The notes below the pieces were generated by a model. The model ran no database searches. It was not told the DNA's origin and worked only from the letters and a program-made list of their open reading frames with translations. Positions 25,319 to 38,400 of a stretch of 64,000 nt of DNA are shown here, in pieces. The stretch covers positions 17,367,495 through 17,431,494 of the forward strand of contig NC_039509.1 in the NCBI RefSeq assembly GCF_003672135.1. The letters are read 5' to 3'. The stretch comes from Ooceraea biroi. Its lineage: Eukaryota; Arthropoda; Insecta; Hymenoptera; Formicidae. The translations under genes were made by a program, and so were the position numbers. Every line of letters begins with the position of its first letter. Positions within the stretch are counted from its first letter, which is position 1.

Positions 25319-27222
25319 TATGAATTCCGTCTTTTTGCCTGCTCGTATCTGTGCAAGAAATGTGAACATTATTTAAAATAAACTATTTTGCCTATCCTAA
25401 CCTAACTTCTTGCACGATTTCATCGCGATTTGAAGGCGCAGTTCTACTCGTATACGCATGCGCGACATTTTCAGGTGAGGTTAATCGTCGATAACAAGTA
25501 CTTTTGGGATATCGATGTCTCGAATCGATATATGTTTGCGCGGAAAAAATTAGGATATCTTACGCAGATAATTTGTACATTTTTTAAGTACGCTGCAAGG
25601 GGCGGTACAAGTTTTTATACATATATTAAATATTTCTTTAATATTCTTGATGTCTTAAATGAGAGAAATGCATCTTTGCCTTCGTAGAAAAACGAACGTG
25701 TGTTTTTAGGACAGCGGAAATATAATCGATCTCATATAGTCGTCTCCGGTTCCAATTTTGAAATTGTATCTTCAAATTATATTTAATACCTCGCAGTTAC
25801 GCGTCGTTCGAGTGAATTGGCTTTCCTAGATGAGAAAACTTCCTTGCAAGTTTCCAAGTTAACGATCTCGAGATCTTGATATTAACGTATCTTAATATTA
25901 AGGTATGGAGGGAATAATGCGAATTGAACCGAGCCAAACTGAACTAAATAATCTGCGGATTTCGCGTTTCTTTCATATTTCGCTGGTAGCAGCGGGAAAA
26001 TTCAGGCAAAAGAGAGGGAGACAGAAATTTCTCTTGATTTTCAGCTTGATATCCGGCAATTAAGCACCGCGTACCGGGCCGGGCTGACGCGACGCGGACA
26101 ATAGATGAGCCAGCCGGGGTAGCCTTAATTAAATGGTAAAGGCGACCGATTAGTTGGCGAACTCGCGATAGTGGAAATTTATGATACCCAATGCACCAGG
26201 TCCCGCGCTCTGCCTTCTTCCGCGCCGCCCGCCCTCGTCGCGTTGGCCTTCTTCCGCGGACCCGCTCCCCGACGGGGGTTGCCACCCCCGGCTAGCTCGG
26301 TTTGTCATGCATAAATCTTGCCCGCTCTCCAGATGGGATACACGCTGCTGCTGCACGACGATCAGATAGATGCTTAATGCAATTATACGCCTCGGAAGGA
26401 GCGCCGACCGATATCCTTTCACGAGATTACCGCTACTCTGGGGGGGTCGGTCAGATCGTTGCAGCCCTGACAAAGTGTGCCGTTCCCTATTCTGTCGCAT
26501 CTCCTTTGCTGTTCCTGCAAACGCGGTGCCATTAACGGAAAGCAAGTCGCAATAATTATAGAACGGATTATTTTCTTGGAAAGGAGCTCCGCTTTGGATT
26601 TCCCAGAAGCGCGACGCTGTCGATCAATGTGAATCATAGGTGCGAAGTTAATTGGAGCTATTATTATTCCGTCGGGGGAGAAGAATGTTGTAGACCGGCG
26701 CGTCGATCGGGGGGAGGAACGAAGATCAGCTCGTGCACTTTGTGGAGACGGCTGATTACCCGCATCCTGATTATCGAACCTAACCAGGGTACACAGGCCT
26801 GACCGCCGCAAACAGGTCCATCCGTGTTCGCGCTGTGTCGACCGAAATCTGGTCGCGATCTGGACCACAGTTTGCTACATCCGCCGAGGCAACACGGCTT
26901 GAGGATACATTCCATCACGAACGAGCAAACCGAGCACGATTCCGCTCAGTCCGCGTAGCCCGTTTAGCGGAATAGTAGTCTTAGATATTCGCTCCTTTCC
27001 GAGAATCTATGGATAAATAAAATTTTCAATTAAATAAATTGGAACGCGGAAAGGAAAATAATGAGAAAAAAAGAAGTGTATAGATTAATTATTATAATTT
27101 ATATTTCTTACGAAAATAAATACACATATATTTGGAAAATAATAAGTTTGACACTATATCAATTTAACAGTGACATGTAAAAACTATTTATTTTATTCAT
27201 TTCGTTATTAACACATTGCGGA

Positions 27223-27350
27223 TGGATTACAAATATTTGATTGTAACATATATTCGTTTTTTTAATAATATGAGTTGTAACATATATTCGTTATTAAAAA
27301 CAAACGAGATGAATATGCGTTACAATCTAATATTTCCGCGTTTTTCTATA
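27223..27350. repeat. Palindromic repeat, copy A (related to copy B at 46.1 kb)
   Basis: The unit TTGTAACATATATTCGTT occurs twice on the plus strand (starting about 27241 and 27275) and once inverted (about 27310-27328, ending GCGTTACAATC). Flanking AAATATT/AATATTT arms extend the fold. A similar palindrome lies at 46081-46139 in an innexin intron, so this is a dispersed short repeat family. Confidence 0.6.
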
Positions 27351-27489
27351 TTAATGAAAGAAAATAACGAGAATTTTGTATTTCTATGATCAATTCGCAA
27401 TTCGCAATCAGTTCTTAAGCAGTAAACACATTGTTTGAACTGCAATGTATTAAGTCTGTCCTTTCGATACAGCGGTGATACAGCGTCAG

Positions 27490-27785
27490 CATTGAACGCA
27501 GTTAACAGTTAAATGAATAAATTTCTGGAATTCTGCGAGAATCCTTGCCATAACTGTTTAAATAGCTGAAAATTTATCGCAGCGCATTTGTGATTAAAAG
27601 CGATCAGGAATAATTGACCATCAACCCTATTGTATATCCATCGTATATATAATTCCAATGAACAGAATTCGCTGATGACATTCTAGCTATTCAAATAACC
27701 GTGGCAAGGATCTTGGAAACAATTCCAAAAGCAGATCCCCAAAAGTTCATCCACATATCAGTAATTTACATGCTCAATGCTGTGG
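27490..27785. repeat. Long imperfect foldback (about 100-bp arms)
   Basis: Left-arm sequence TTCTGGAATTCTGCGAGAAT followed by CCTTGCCATAACTGTTTAAATAGCTG is matched in reverse complement by the right arm (CTAGCTATTCAAATAACCGTGGCAAGG...AATTCCAAAA). Weaker pairing continues outward (CAGCATTGA near 27487 and 27777) and inward to a centre near 27630. No ORF. It could be a foldback transposon or a hairpin-RNA precursor. Confidence 0.5.
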
Positions 27786-28290
27786 CAATAGTGAAGAAAA
27801 ATATTCTGAATAAAGTAAACGACTTTTAGACATAGAGTCGATATTTAAACTGATATAATTCCATTATTTTTAGACATATTGCGTGCTTAATATTTTCTTC
27901 TTTGTTCTGGTATCTCATGCTTGGTGACGAGTGGCCGTCCGAATTTTATTCGTTTCGCGCGGACCTCGTATACAGCACCGTTGCGGTCACGCGTAACCGC
28001 GCATTTGAATTAATCCGAATTAGATTTTCTGGGGAAAAATCGCGCAAAACGAGCGGAGACCCGTGATCCGCCGTTGCGACGATCTCTACAATTATGCGCG
28101 ATCGATAAACAAGGGACAGAAAGGGGGAAGGGTGATATATTCGCATATTTCGGCATATATCTCGGCGCGCCTCGACGAATTCTGCTCTACTCCGCGGCGT
28201 GCTTGGCGCGCTCCGCGTTACTTTGGTCTACACTCCGGCATGCTCTCGCTGAGCGTAATCAATATATCGCGTCGCTGAGACCTTCCCTTC

Positions 28291-28328
28291 GTCGTCGACC
28301 TCGTCGTCGTTGTCGTCGTCGTCGTCGG
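28291..28328. repeat. (GTC)n triplet run
   Basis: Interrupted GTC triplets in CpG-rich noncoding DNA; the source of spurious Arg/Val-rich ORFs. Confidence 0.8.
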
Positions 28329-31122
28329 TTTTCGGATATAGACGGATAATCTGGAGTAGAACTGGTCTTCATCCGGGCGGAAAAGATCGCTCCGGGCGAC
28401 CGGGCGGAAAGGACGTATCCGTCCTTCGCGTCATAATTAGATCATCCCTGTACTAATTACAATAATCTTGAACAATATGTCTTCTCCCGCAGGGTTTGGG
28501 ATGCTTAGTACCTCTGGTGAGGTTGAACGGGACCGATCCGATCTGTGACTCTTAGTAGACGCAGGAGATGTCTTCTAATAAAAATGAAACAGGATATCTT
28601 GGTAGAGGTGCATCTCTAATCGTGATTTCTCTCTGTCTCTGTCTCTTTTCCTCTCCTGGGTAAAAGTAAATTTTTTTCGTGGCGGAAATATATTGCGAAA
28701 TATATTGGCGGAAATATATTGAAAGAGAGGTTTTCATCCCCTGGTAATTGAGCTACAAGACGATATTGCGTCGGAGTAAAATTTTCCATTTGAGGCTTAC
28801 AGTCCGCCGAAAGCCGATTCTCCATCGTAAATTTTCGCTGAAAGGAAATATCGATCTCAAATCAGCGTGGGATTTGCAATGAAAAAAAGCACCTCGTATA
28901 CATCTATATCTTTGTATAACATATTGTAGAATATGTTAGTAACAAGACGAGTTATTTGCACGTAATACAATATATCCCCGGAAATTATTGATCTTACGTG
29001 GAAGGTCTACTTTAAGAAGACGGATTCGTTAATGCGCCCTGCATACCACCAAACTCGTTAAGCTTAACAAAACGCAAAATAGTGCAAGGTAATGCGAGAA
29101 ATGTCCGACAAAAATGATATCGCTATTTTAGCGGATTGAATTATCCGGCGATAGTACGCTTAACCGACCCCATTTAGTGATGCATTCATCGCACGTAATT
29201 ACTCGTTAGTTTCAATTATATTTCACGAGAAATTCAGATAGAGAGAAATTTAAAAATTTTACCTCCTCTCTCTCTCTCTTTCCGGATCGAAAATTTGATG
29301 AAAAATTTCCAAGAGGTCGACTCGATTTCGAACGCTTTTGCACGGGATCCTCGACTTTACGTTTCGGACGTCCGCGAAACCGGAAATCTGCTTCCGTTCA
29401 CAGCCGCATCGCTATCGTTACGGAATTCTCGTGAGGAATCACCGACCGCGTCGTCTCGGCTAATTCGCTTTTCTTCTCTCAGCCGACCCGTTCCCGCTGA
29501 TTGCAGTTGCAATCGCGCGGCGGTGGCTGCGCAATTAATCAGCCCGTAAATGACGTCCGCCTTGCCTGCGCTCATGTCGGACGAGACGACGCCGAGGCAT
29601 CGGACCTTAATTATACGGCCGGTTTGCGGCGAACACGGGAGAGAGACGTAGGCGTCTGTTTCCTCGCCGCGACAGATTGGCCCGTAATTGTTCCGCGGAT
29701 CTCCGAGAGGCCGAGCTTCATCGAAAATCTGTCGTCCGCGTGGCCCGACCGCGATCGAATCTGGCCTACCTTTCTTTCACTGCAATCATATATCTCGAAA
29801 GCAATTCGGGACACCAACGATTGGATCGGACTATTACGTCTGTTACGTTATTGTAACAGACGGATTTTCAACGGCGGACGTCGACGACGAGACTGATATC
29901 GTGTCACTACAATGCTTTCGAATTGCAAACGCGATGTCAACTGTTATACGAAGATTCGACAGTTAGAGTTGTAACGTGAAAAATACATTTCAGTTGGAAG
30001 CGATAAATTAAGCTAAGAAGATACAAGTTGCGAGAGAGATAAACAACAAATATTCAATGAACTTATATGTACAGGGATTTCTCTTTATAGATTTCAGCGA
30101 TCTGAATATTTGTAAAGGGGAGTGCACAGTGATGCCGTCGTGCAAATGGCGGACTGCGTTAAATTTCTTTGATAATAATGATTTTAATTTTAATGAAATA
30201 TAATGAAATTTAAATTAATATTAATTTGCTGCATGTATTATGCGCCACAGTAGCGGGCGTGTTTATTTAATTACTATCACGGATTCACAGAGCGATGGCG
30301 ATCGCTCATCGCCGGATAAGTCGTCGCATCGTAATTCCATTTGCCTCCACCACAAAGTACCAATTTTATTAATTTGCGATGTACCGTCATCCAACGGGGA
30401 CTCTCCCTCTCCTGACCAGTTTTCAGATGGATTATCGCGACGGGCTTATTGTTTCCTCCGGCTTCCTATCTACGGTATTTGCGACCCGGAGGCGCTTCAT
30501 TATCAGTTTTTCGTGCGTTACGCCTGGACGCGGCCTTAATTACCTTCCCTTATACACGGCCGGCTTACTACGTTCCCCGAGTATAATATAATGCGGCTCG
30601 ATAATCCCGTTTCGTCTCTGTGCCGGCGATATCGGTCGAATTACGATGCGTGGGGCGCGCACGGCGGCAGAGTCACGGGATTGCATCGGGATTGCGCTTC
30701 CTCCCCCCGAGTACAAACGACGGACTATAAATACGCTTCAAGTTATGGCATCCCGTGTGCACTCGGCCACGTTTATTTCGACGTTAATTAATGTTGAACG
30801 GCCGACGCGCACGCGGACGATCGCGTCCACCCTCTCGAGCGTTCGAATCTCGTTCGACCTTGTCGATGCGACGATCGGGAGAATCGAGAGCTCGTGATGG
30901 TAGTGGAGATCCCGGTTTCGGGTTTGCATGTGTCATGGGCGGTCGAGAGGAAATGATCTCTCTGTTTATTCGCGGCGATTGGCACGACGTACATTTTGTC
31001 GTGTCTACAGTCGGGAAAATTTCGCGCGCGTCCCCGTACGTACGTTATCACGTATATCGGAGATATATATCGCGGACGGCAGGATGTTCGGCTAAACGCG
31101 AGATACGCGAGAGGACCCCGGC

Positions 31123-31155
31123 GGCGTCAGCGTCGGCGTCGGCGTCGGCGTCTGC
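31123..31155. repeat. (GTCGGC)n hexanucleotide run
   Basis: About five imperfect copies of a GTCGGC hexamer in a CpG-rich stretch; translates to Ala/Ser repeats but with no gene context. Confidence 0.8.
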
Positions 31156-31942
31156 GGCGCTAAAACTCGCACCGGGATAACTCGCGCTACGCCGTAAATC
31201 GATACGTCAGGTGTGAATTGCGACGCGTCGCAACGTCGTGGCGGCGGGCTTTTATTTTTAATGCTGGCCTGTTTGCACGCGTGTTCACGGAGCGGAAGCG
31301 CTAAATTCGCACGATAAGCACGCCACGCGCGTTAACATGCCTATCGATTGCCCAGTCCCCGTGCAAGGGGAAGCAAGACGATGGTGAGCCGTAAGATAGA
31401 GCAGAAAAAAGAAAAACGACAACGGCGCGCGGCACGACAACAGAAGCCTCGAGCGCAGAAGGGCCGAGCAGGGTAGCAATAAGTGCAATAGGTCATCGCA
31501 GGGCGGTTGGGACAGACGGTGGGAAAAAGGGAGGAAACAAGGGAGACCGGAGGAGGAGGAGAGGAGAAGGAAAGCGGAGCAGTTCAATGAAAGTCATCGT
31601 AAACGGAAGGGCCCCCGGAGAGAGCGAAACGGGACAGAGGAGGGAGCAGAGAGAGGAAACCCGGAGAACGAACGGGGTAGAGGACGAGCGGCGTTCCGCC
31701 ATGCCGACGCGCGCGCGGGGCGTCGTGGGAGAGAAAGACAGCAAGAAAGAGAACGGCCAGAGAGCTTGCGCAAGCTTCGACCCGCCGCAGCTCCGATCGG
31801 CGGACGGCGGAGCGCGTTAAGCCAGAGCCACGCTCCGAGTTTTCGTGTCGTCGCAGTCGACTCGCGGCAGCCTGGCTTTCGAAACTCGGCACGACGGCCG
31901 CTTCCTCGCGCCCTGTGCCCTCGTTGTCTCCTCTCTCGTCTA

Positions 31943-31976
<34 letters not shown>

Positions 31977-31977
31977 C
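31943..31977. repeat. (TCTG)n(TC)n microsatellite
   Basis: Five TCTG units followed by TC dinucleotides. Confidence 0.88.
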
Positions 31978-32939
31978 CTTATTTTCTCCTTTCTTCCAAC
32001 CTCTCGACCTCTCGTCCCGTCTTCTCTCACCCTTGGCGTCGGTTCTTTCCGAGCCTGGTGTGTCACCCGGAGCATCTCGTGCACCCTCCACCCTCCCTCT
32101 CCTCCCCCCGCCATCCCACCAAATCTCGATTACGCGCGCTCGCCGATATAACGCAGCGCTGACGATCTACGCCGCTGCTCCCCGGCAGCGGCGGCAGTGC
32201 TCGTCCCAGACTGGAACCACCGTCGCTGGTGGTGGTCCTGGGGAAGTAATCCGGTCGTGAGCGGGCGTCCATCCTCCGGACGGAGCCACGCTTCCGACTC
32301 CTATGTGCGTCAGTGCGCGGTTAAGAGTCGCGGGGGAGACTGTGCCAGGCGACGTCGATACGTCGAGGAGGACGATGATAACGATGTGAATTGGCGGTTC
32401 GTTCGCGTGCTCTCGTTCGCAAGGATCTCGCGCACACGATCGTCCTGGGAATCCTCGGCCGACCGACGACAGAGAGACGATGGCATATACGAGGAGGCCC
32501 GTATGGAGAATATCGCGTCGGTGATTTCGATCGGCAGCGAGGATTCAGCTTCGCCGACGACTCGTCGAAGAAATCTGCACACAGACAGCATGAGAATGTC
32601 ATGGTAAAGACGCGCGAATGGACGTGCATGTTGTTTCATTGCTGAAAATAATGCTAATTCGTTGCTAAAAATGAGAAACATTTGCCTTTCAGTCTTTCCA
32701 CAAGTTTCAATTTCGAGTAGTAATTTTCATCTCGCGTCTCTCTTGTAAAATGAAGGAGATTACCTAAAGTTATCTCCAGAAAAACATGTATCGTTTCATT
32801 CCGAAATTTCTTTTTGAGTTTGAAACGTTTTACGGGGTTGCTTAATTTTCCATTGACACAATTTATATGTCCAGTCTGTCTACGATCTGTCCAGGTTCTG
32901 GTGCTACTGGTACCGAAAACGTACACACAAAAGAGACAA

Positions 32940-33910
32940 TCATTTTTTGTTTCTATTTTTTTTAACCAAAATGTGCTCCTGCTGAGTTAATGCAACGCTA
33001 CAAGCGATTAAAACATTTTTGAAATAGTCACTGTACTCCGTTTTCGATATCGCCTCGAAAATCACAATCGAAATATTTTGGATGTTCTGAATGGTATCGT
33101 AACGCTTTCCTTTCAACATCAACTTGAGTTTTGCGAATAGCCAAAAGTCACACGGAGCAAATACGAAGGATGTTTGAGCACTGATGCTTCTTCTGGCCAA
33201 GGAAGATCGAAATGTACAATATTGGATTTATGCATGGGTGCATTATCGTGTAGAAGCAAAACCCTTGCTCTCGGTATTTAGGCCGAACTCGAAGAATTCT
33301 GTTCTACGAACGATTCAGAAGTATATCAAATAATAATCAGCGTTCACCGATTGATCTTCCACTATGAATTTCTCGTGGATAATTCCTTTCGAATCGATCG
33401 AATCGAAAAAAAAGTTAGACAATACCTAGATTCGGCTCTTCTGCATGTGCACTTTCTTCGATTTTAGCTCTTCCGGGCTCTGCCATGCCGCGCTCTGCCG
33501 CTTTGTGAACGGCTTATATTGAAAACATCATGCTTCGTCAGCAGTTAGGACGTTTTTCACGAAATCCGAGTCAATATCGGTCGCTTTTAGCACGTAGTGC
33601 AGTGCTCCACTCTGACGTCTTTTTGATCCTCCGTCAGCATTTGCGGTACGAAGAGTGCACAGAGCTTTCGTTTGCCCAAATCCTCGGTCAGAATTTGATG
33701 TACAGTGCTTTTAGGTATGCCAGTGAACTCCTCGATGAATCGTGAAGACGTACAGCGATCCGATCAAAGAATTCAAGCGCTTTTTGCGCATTTCCGGAGG
33801 TACAACTTGTTTTTGGCGGTGTTGAGCGTCTGCAATGTCCTCTCTGCCGTCACGAAATTATCATTTAAAAGCTTCATAACGCAACCACTCATCAAGAGAT
33901 GTTGCTGCAG
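32940..33910 (-). pseudogene. Decayed mariner-family transposase
   Basis: Read on the minus strand, fragments of a mariner transposase appear in the correct order but in shifted frames with stops. The N-terminal part near 33650-33800 resembles the helix-turn-helix and linker region (pieces like TEDQKD and STVHQILTEDLGKRKLCA). A middle segment near 33340-33400 resembles SKGIVHEKF. The C-terminal part at 32940-33200 contains FAPCDFWLFAKLKLMLKGKR, typical of the catalytic DD34D end. Several frameshifts and stop codons make it non-functional. Terminal inverted repeats were not found, so the ends are approximate. Confidence 0.8.
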
Positions 33911-35456
33911 AAAAAAAGTTTAAAAAATCAGTCGCACCAGAGCGTGGATAGACCGTGCATAAAATTAATTTGGATAAACTAAATATTTTCGATGGAGCAA
34001 TTTTCTTGCCTGTTTGCATATTGTAGATAAGACTGCGATATAGGAAGGAGCATGAAATTGCCGAGCCCTTGCTAAATCTGAATTGTCGGTGAGAGAGAAT
34101 CGCGAGTGCGTCCTCGTTACGTATGCATCTCGCGCAACGAAACGCGTTCTCGGCGTCGGCATGGTAATGCGAAATAATCACGGTCGTTGGCGAAATATCG
34201 GCAAATTGGAAAAACATAGCTCGACGATTCCGATGAAATCGTCCGACTCCTCTTGGATGCTGTGTTCGCTTGTTTTGCCGTAACACACGCGTGCCCGTAT
34301 CTCGTATGCACGCGCGTAATCAACGAGCGATCTAAATTGCTGATGCGCTAACCGCGCCGAGGACAGTTCATTTGACATTTTCGACACGCGCCTGTCTTTA
34401 TTCGATTCGTCACGCAGAATGTGGAAACCCACGAGTCGCATCGATTCGACGAACTTCCACCGCAATTTTCACCCGGGCCATCCAAAAAAAGAATAATTCT
34501 CGTGACCTTGGCTCGCTGGATTTTGGAACGCGGATCTCGCGGAGTGAAACGGGATTCCCGAATGTCGGGCAGCCTAGATTGTCGGAAGTTATATACACGT
34601 TGTACCGGAAAAGAAGGGAGACACTGAAAAAAAATATTGGATCCGCGAGAGCGAGACGAGACAATGAACGCAGCGCGAGAATGCTAGGGGAGGACGAAAG
34701 TGTCGGTTGAATGAAAAGGGAGATAGAGGGAGAGCACGCGGGTGCGCGCGGGTAAAGGAGAGAAAATTCCGGAGGTGAAGTACTGTTGTCGATGGCGGAG
34801 TCAGCGCGGATTTAGCCAATTATCACCCCGCTCTCTCGATGTGGATGTATGAACGAGGCCCTTCCGGCATATGCTCGATCTCATCTGGCGAACCATGCGG
34901 TGTCCCTTATTGCCCTTTGGGGAAATGATAACGCGATGCTCTCGCATACTTGAGTCTCCTATTCCATCAAGTCTCATGCAATAAAGATATTGCCCTCGAA
35001 CAGCGAGCAGCATAATCGCGCAAAGCGAGAGAATTACAAATTTCCCCTGCACGAGTCCTCCCTTCATCTTCCTTTAGCATACTTATTCTATAACGTAAAT
35101 TCTTCGTGGCAGACCATGACTGCGCAAATAACTTATATTTTTTTATACTTGTATTATAACGCGTGATGTGGAATAATGTGGATTTCTATAGTCACCTTAA
35201 AATAAATGTCTTTTTTTTTGCGTGAAACTATTGTGTGTAGACGTCTCTTAAAGGCAAGTTGTGAATGCACAATGCTGTATTTAACATTTCTATTTTCCCA
35301 TTGCACGTGACAGGAAGAATCAATGAACGATATTGCCATACGAACGATCTTTTTCTGTACGCGCGTGTGCATAGGTAGTTCTCGACGGAAGAGGCAAATG
35401 GAGATAAGAGGAGAGAAAGCGGAGGTATTTTGACAGCCTCGGCACTTGTCCCGGGA

Positions 35457-38400
35457 ATGCCTCGAATGCCTGTGCCGGTACTCCTCGGTAGTTGGGGCTG
35501 GGGCTGGGGATTTTTCGCCATATTCCTCCTGCTTCTGGCCACCCCCAGTCCCGCTGCCATTCGCAGAGGTAAGTCTAATCCGCGGGCTCGTGAGACCGAG
35601 GGTATAATTCCGGCGGGTTCAAATTTCCAGGCCAACGACACGCGAGAACGAACCCTGTATTTATTCGCGGCGAACGAAACTCGACACCGCGTGATTATTT
35701 CCAGTGCTCTTGACGATTTTTACGAATAATTATTATAGATACCTATAATTAGTATCTGTCTATCTACCTACTTGGAGCTAATCTTAGCGATTTTGTAAGA
35801 ATAACGCGGTTGATGAAAACGTAGTTCAAGAAGTTTATTAGAATAAAAGAAAAAAAAGAAAAGAAAAAAAGCGATAAAGTCGAAAAGAAAACTTTTCAGC
35901 CTTTCGTTTGTCCTCGGAATTATTGTCGCACGATTATTTTTGTCGAGTCTACCTCTCTCCTCGTTCTACCTTAAGACATCGAATATCGTACTCGCCGCGA
36001 TTACAGCGTTTCAACCCCTAATTTAATCCGAAGTCTATTTAAGTCCGAGACGGAGCTAACAGTCGGCTTTGGTTTTCTCGTTGGAGAATTCTCCGTTTCG
36101 GGAGTGCGTGGTATCAGTTTCTGCCCCGTGGTAGAGGTTCCGCGAGTACTCGAATCCGATGATGCGCGGTTTAATGAAGATTCATCTCGGGTAGCTGCTT
36201 ACCTTAAGCTACCGGCAATTATCGCAACCTCGTTACGTGGCTAGCTGGCCGAATTATCGGCGTAACAGCCGCGAGACCTAGCACGACCTCCAATCTTAAC
36301 CATCGCATTAGAGAGATTTATTTTCCCGGGTGGGCGCGCGCGCGCGAGGGAGGGTTGATACTTGTGGAAAAGTGATTTATAGGAGGGAGAGGCCTGGCTA
36401 TAATACGAGGCCGCCGCTTTATAAGAGGTATCTAGCAAGCGGGTCGAATATCGATTACACGGCCGAAACTCGTGTCGCGTGTGTTGTCGTTTCTTACTCA
36501 CCGTCGTTGCTTTGCACCCTTTCGACTCCGTGTGTCCCGTCTCTTTATTTTCCCGTCCGTTGGCCAACCGGGTCAACGAAAAATACCGTTGTTCTGATGC
36601 GATGTATACAGGGTGTCCGACATTCTCGCGCGTCGCCAGTTTTAACAATAGATTTTCTAATCAACTTGGTGTCCATTCTTTTTCAGCGGGAATATTGCGG
36701 GATGTTATCATTCGTCGCAAAACTTAATAATTTTATATTAAAATTTATTCCAAATTAAGTAATAAATATTTTGTCAATGAGGTCTCGACAACTCTTTCTT
36801 TCTCTCATAAAGAATATTCTCGGACATCCTGTATATTTCTAATTGCTCGTTATTTCTTGTTACATTAATTAATTATTGTCAATAATATTGTGTAGTTGTA
36901 GATATTTCCAATTATTATATAATTAGCAACCTTATTTTTCTTATTATATTATCATCATTATTAATTAATGCAGGCGAGATGTTAAAATATCGGTAGACGA
37001 GACGAAGAAGGGGGCGATCGGTAACGCGCAAACCCTCCTCCTTCCTCCCCAATTTAACCGCCTATATTTCAGCAGACCGAGACCACTGCAACAAAACAGT
37101 GGATATATACGAGGATGTGTCGAGTCCGGCGGTGACCCCAGCGAATTGGGGTAAGCCCCTCTCGTGTTGGTACCGCTTCCGTGCCTTTCGCGGAACGCCC
37201 CGAGACTGGATTCTGCGGGTACGCTTCAAGAAGTTTAAGGTCGGGGTGCTGGAGAACGCTACCACTTGCAGCGGCGGTTACCTGCAGGTGAGCGCTTTGT
37301 GAACGTTCTCGTCGTCCTCGATCTGTCGAACATGTCGATCCTAATTTCGGAATTTTCGCGCAGACGAAATACGTCTCCATCCCTCCGAGTCTCCCTCGCT
37401 TTGTATTCCTATTCATCGAGCAGGGGATGAATCCAGCCGGGCAATTAGCTGGGCGCTGGAATTTAATTCCGATTCGACAATAGCGTTTTCCAATTATTCT
37501 TTCAATCCAAGTCACTTGTAGGCGACGAGGCGGCGAAATGGAAAGATCAAGAGGACATCGAGAGCGATGTACATCTCTTTGAATCGCGAATCGCGAATGG
37601 ACATCGATGTACATACATAGCGGATGTATGATCGGATCTGTTCGACGGAAATGCGCGTGTTTCCAACTGAGTCGCGCATTTACGCCCTTAAGGCGCGTAG
37701 TTGCATTGGACTTTCAATATGCGCCTGATGCACCATTATCGTACTCGCTTCGTTGTGCAACAGTGTGCGTACAACGGCGCGGTGAGGGTCTGTTTTACAA
37801 ACTAGACACCTGTCTATGATCCTTCGAAACGTCTCCGATATGATAAAGCAAGAGATACAAGATCTTTCTTATCTTTAGAGTGCAGCGCTGATCTATTAAA
37901 GTAATCAAATTCGATTTTTTAATTATTATTAAAAGTGGGGTTCAAATTAAAATTAAAATAAGGTTTCTTGATGGCTCGTACGTTCGTGCGCGGAAATGCT
38001 CGTACGCTCTATGATACTCTACGATAAATCGAACGTTTTACGGGGGTATCGATGGGATAATTTGCAGGCTTGTTACGTCACGGTGTTATAAGGGTAGGAC
38101 GAATCGGTCTCGTGTTAACCGTGTCGCCGCGAATTATCGGTGGTTGGTGCGCTCCTGGATTCAGTTTTGTCGGGGTGAGCGGCGGAGTGGGCTCGTCGAA
38201 GAGAGACGAGCGCAGCCGTATCAATGAGGCGAATTAGAGCATTCCCGTATAGAGATGAGCGCGATAAGTGATTCTCTTTTTCCCTTTCTGCATTTCCCTC
38301 CACCTGCCCCTTTCGAGTGCGCGCGCGCGCGGGCGCACTCTCGTCCTGCTGCCACCTCTCTCAGTTACTTCGGTATCAGGTATTGATCTTTGTGACGCTG

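Larger units (their letters stand above)
25319..35456. other. 10-kb gene-poor region between IARS2 and the CUB/LDLa gene
   Basis: No gene could be recognised. The 25.4-26.0 kb and 26.95-27.95 kb parts are AT-rich, the latter with two foldback structures. The 26.0-26.9, 28.0-28.5 and 29.3-32.6 kb parts are CpG-rich with many overlapping short ORFs on both strands and no family motifs. The 32.9-33.9 kb part is a decayed mariner transposase. Minor repeats include GTC runs (28291-28328), a partial tandem of GCGGAAATATATT (about 28681-28720), a GTCGGC run (31123-31155) and a TCTG/TC run (31943-31977). It probably contains long-range regulatory DNA or untranslated exons of the downstream gene. Confidence 0.55.

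Noticed and set aside
30800..30870. Possible tRNA B-box (GTTCGAATC)
   Set aside because: No matching A-box or cloverleaf could be built around it.
31584..32114. Long overlapping minus-strand ORFs rich in Arg/Glu
   Set aside because: They come from purine-rich, CpG-rich simple sequence and microsatellites; several frames are open on both strands at once.
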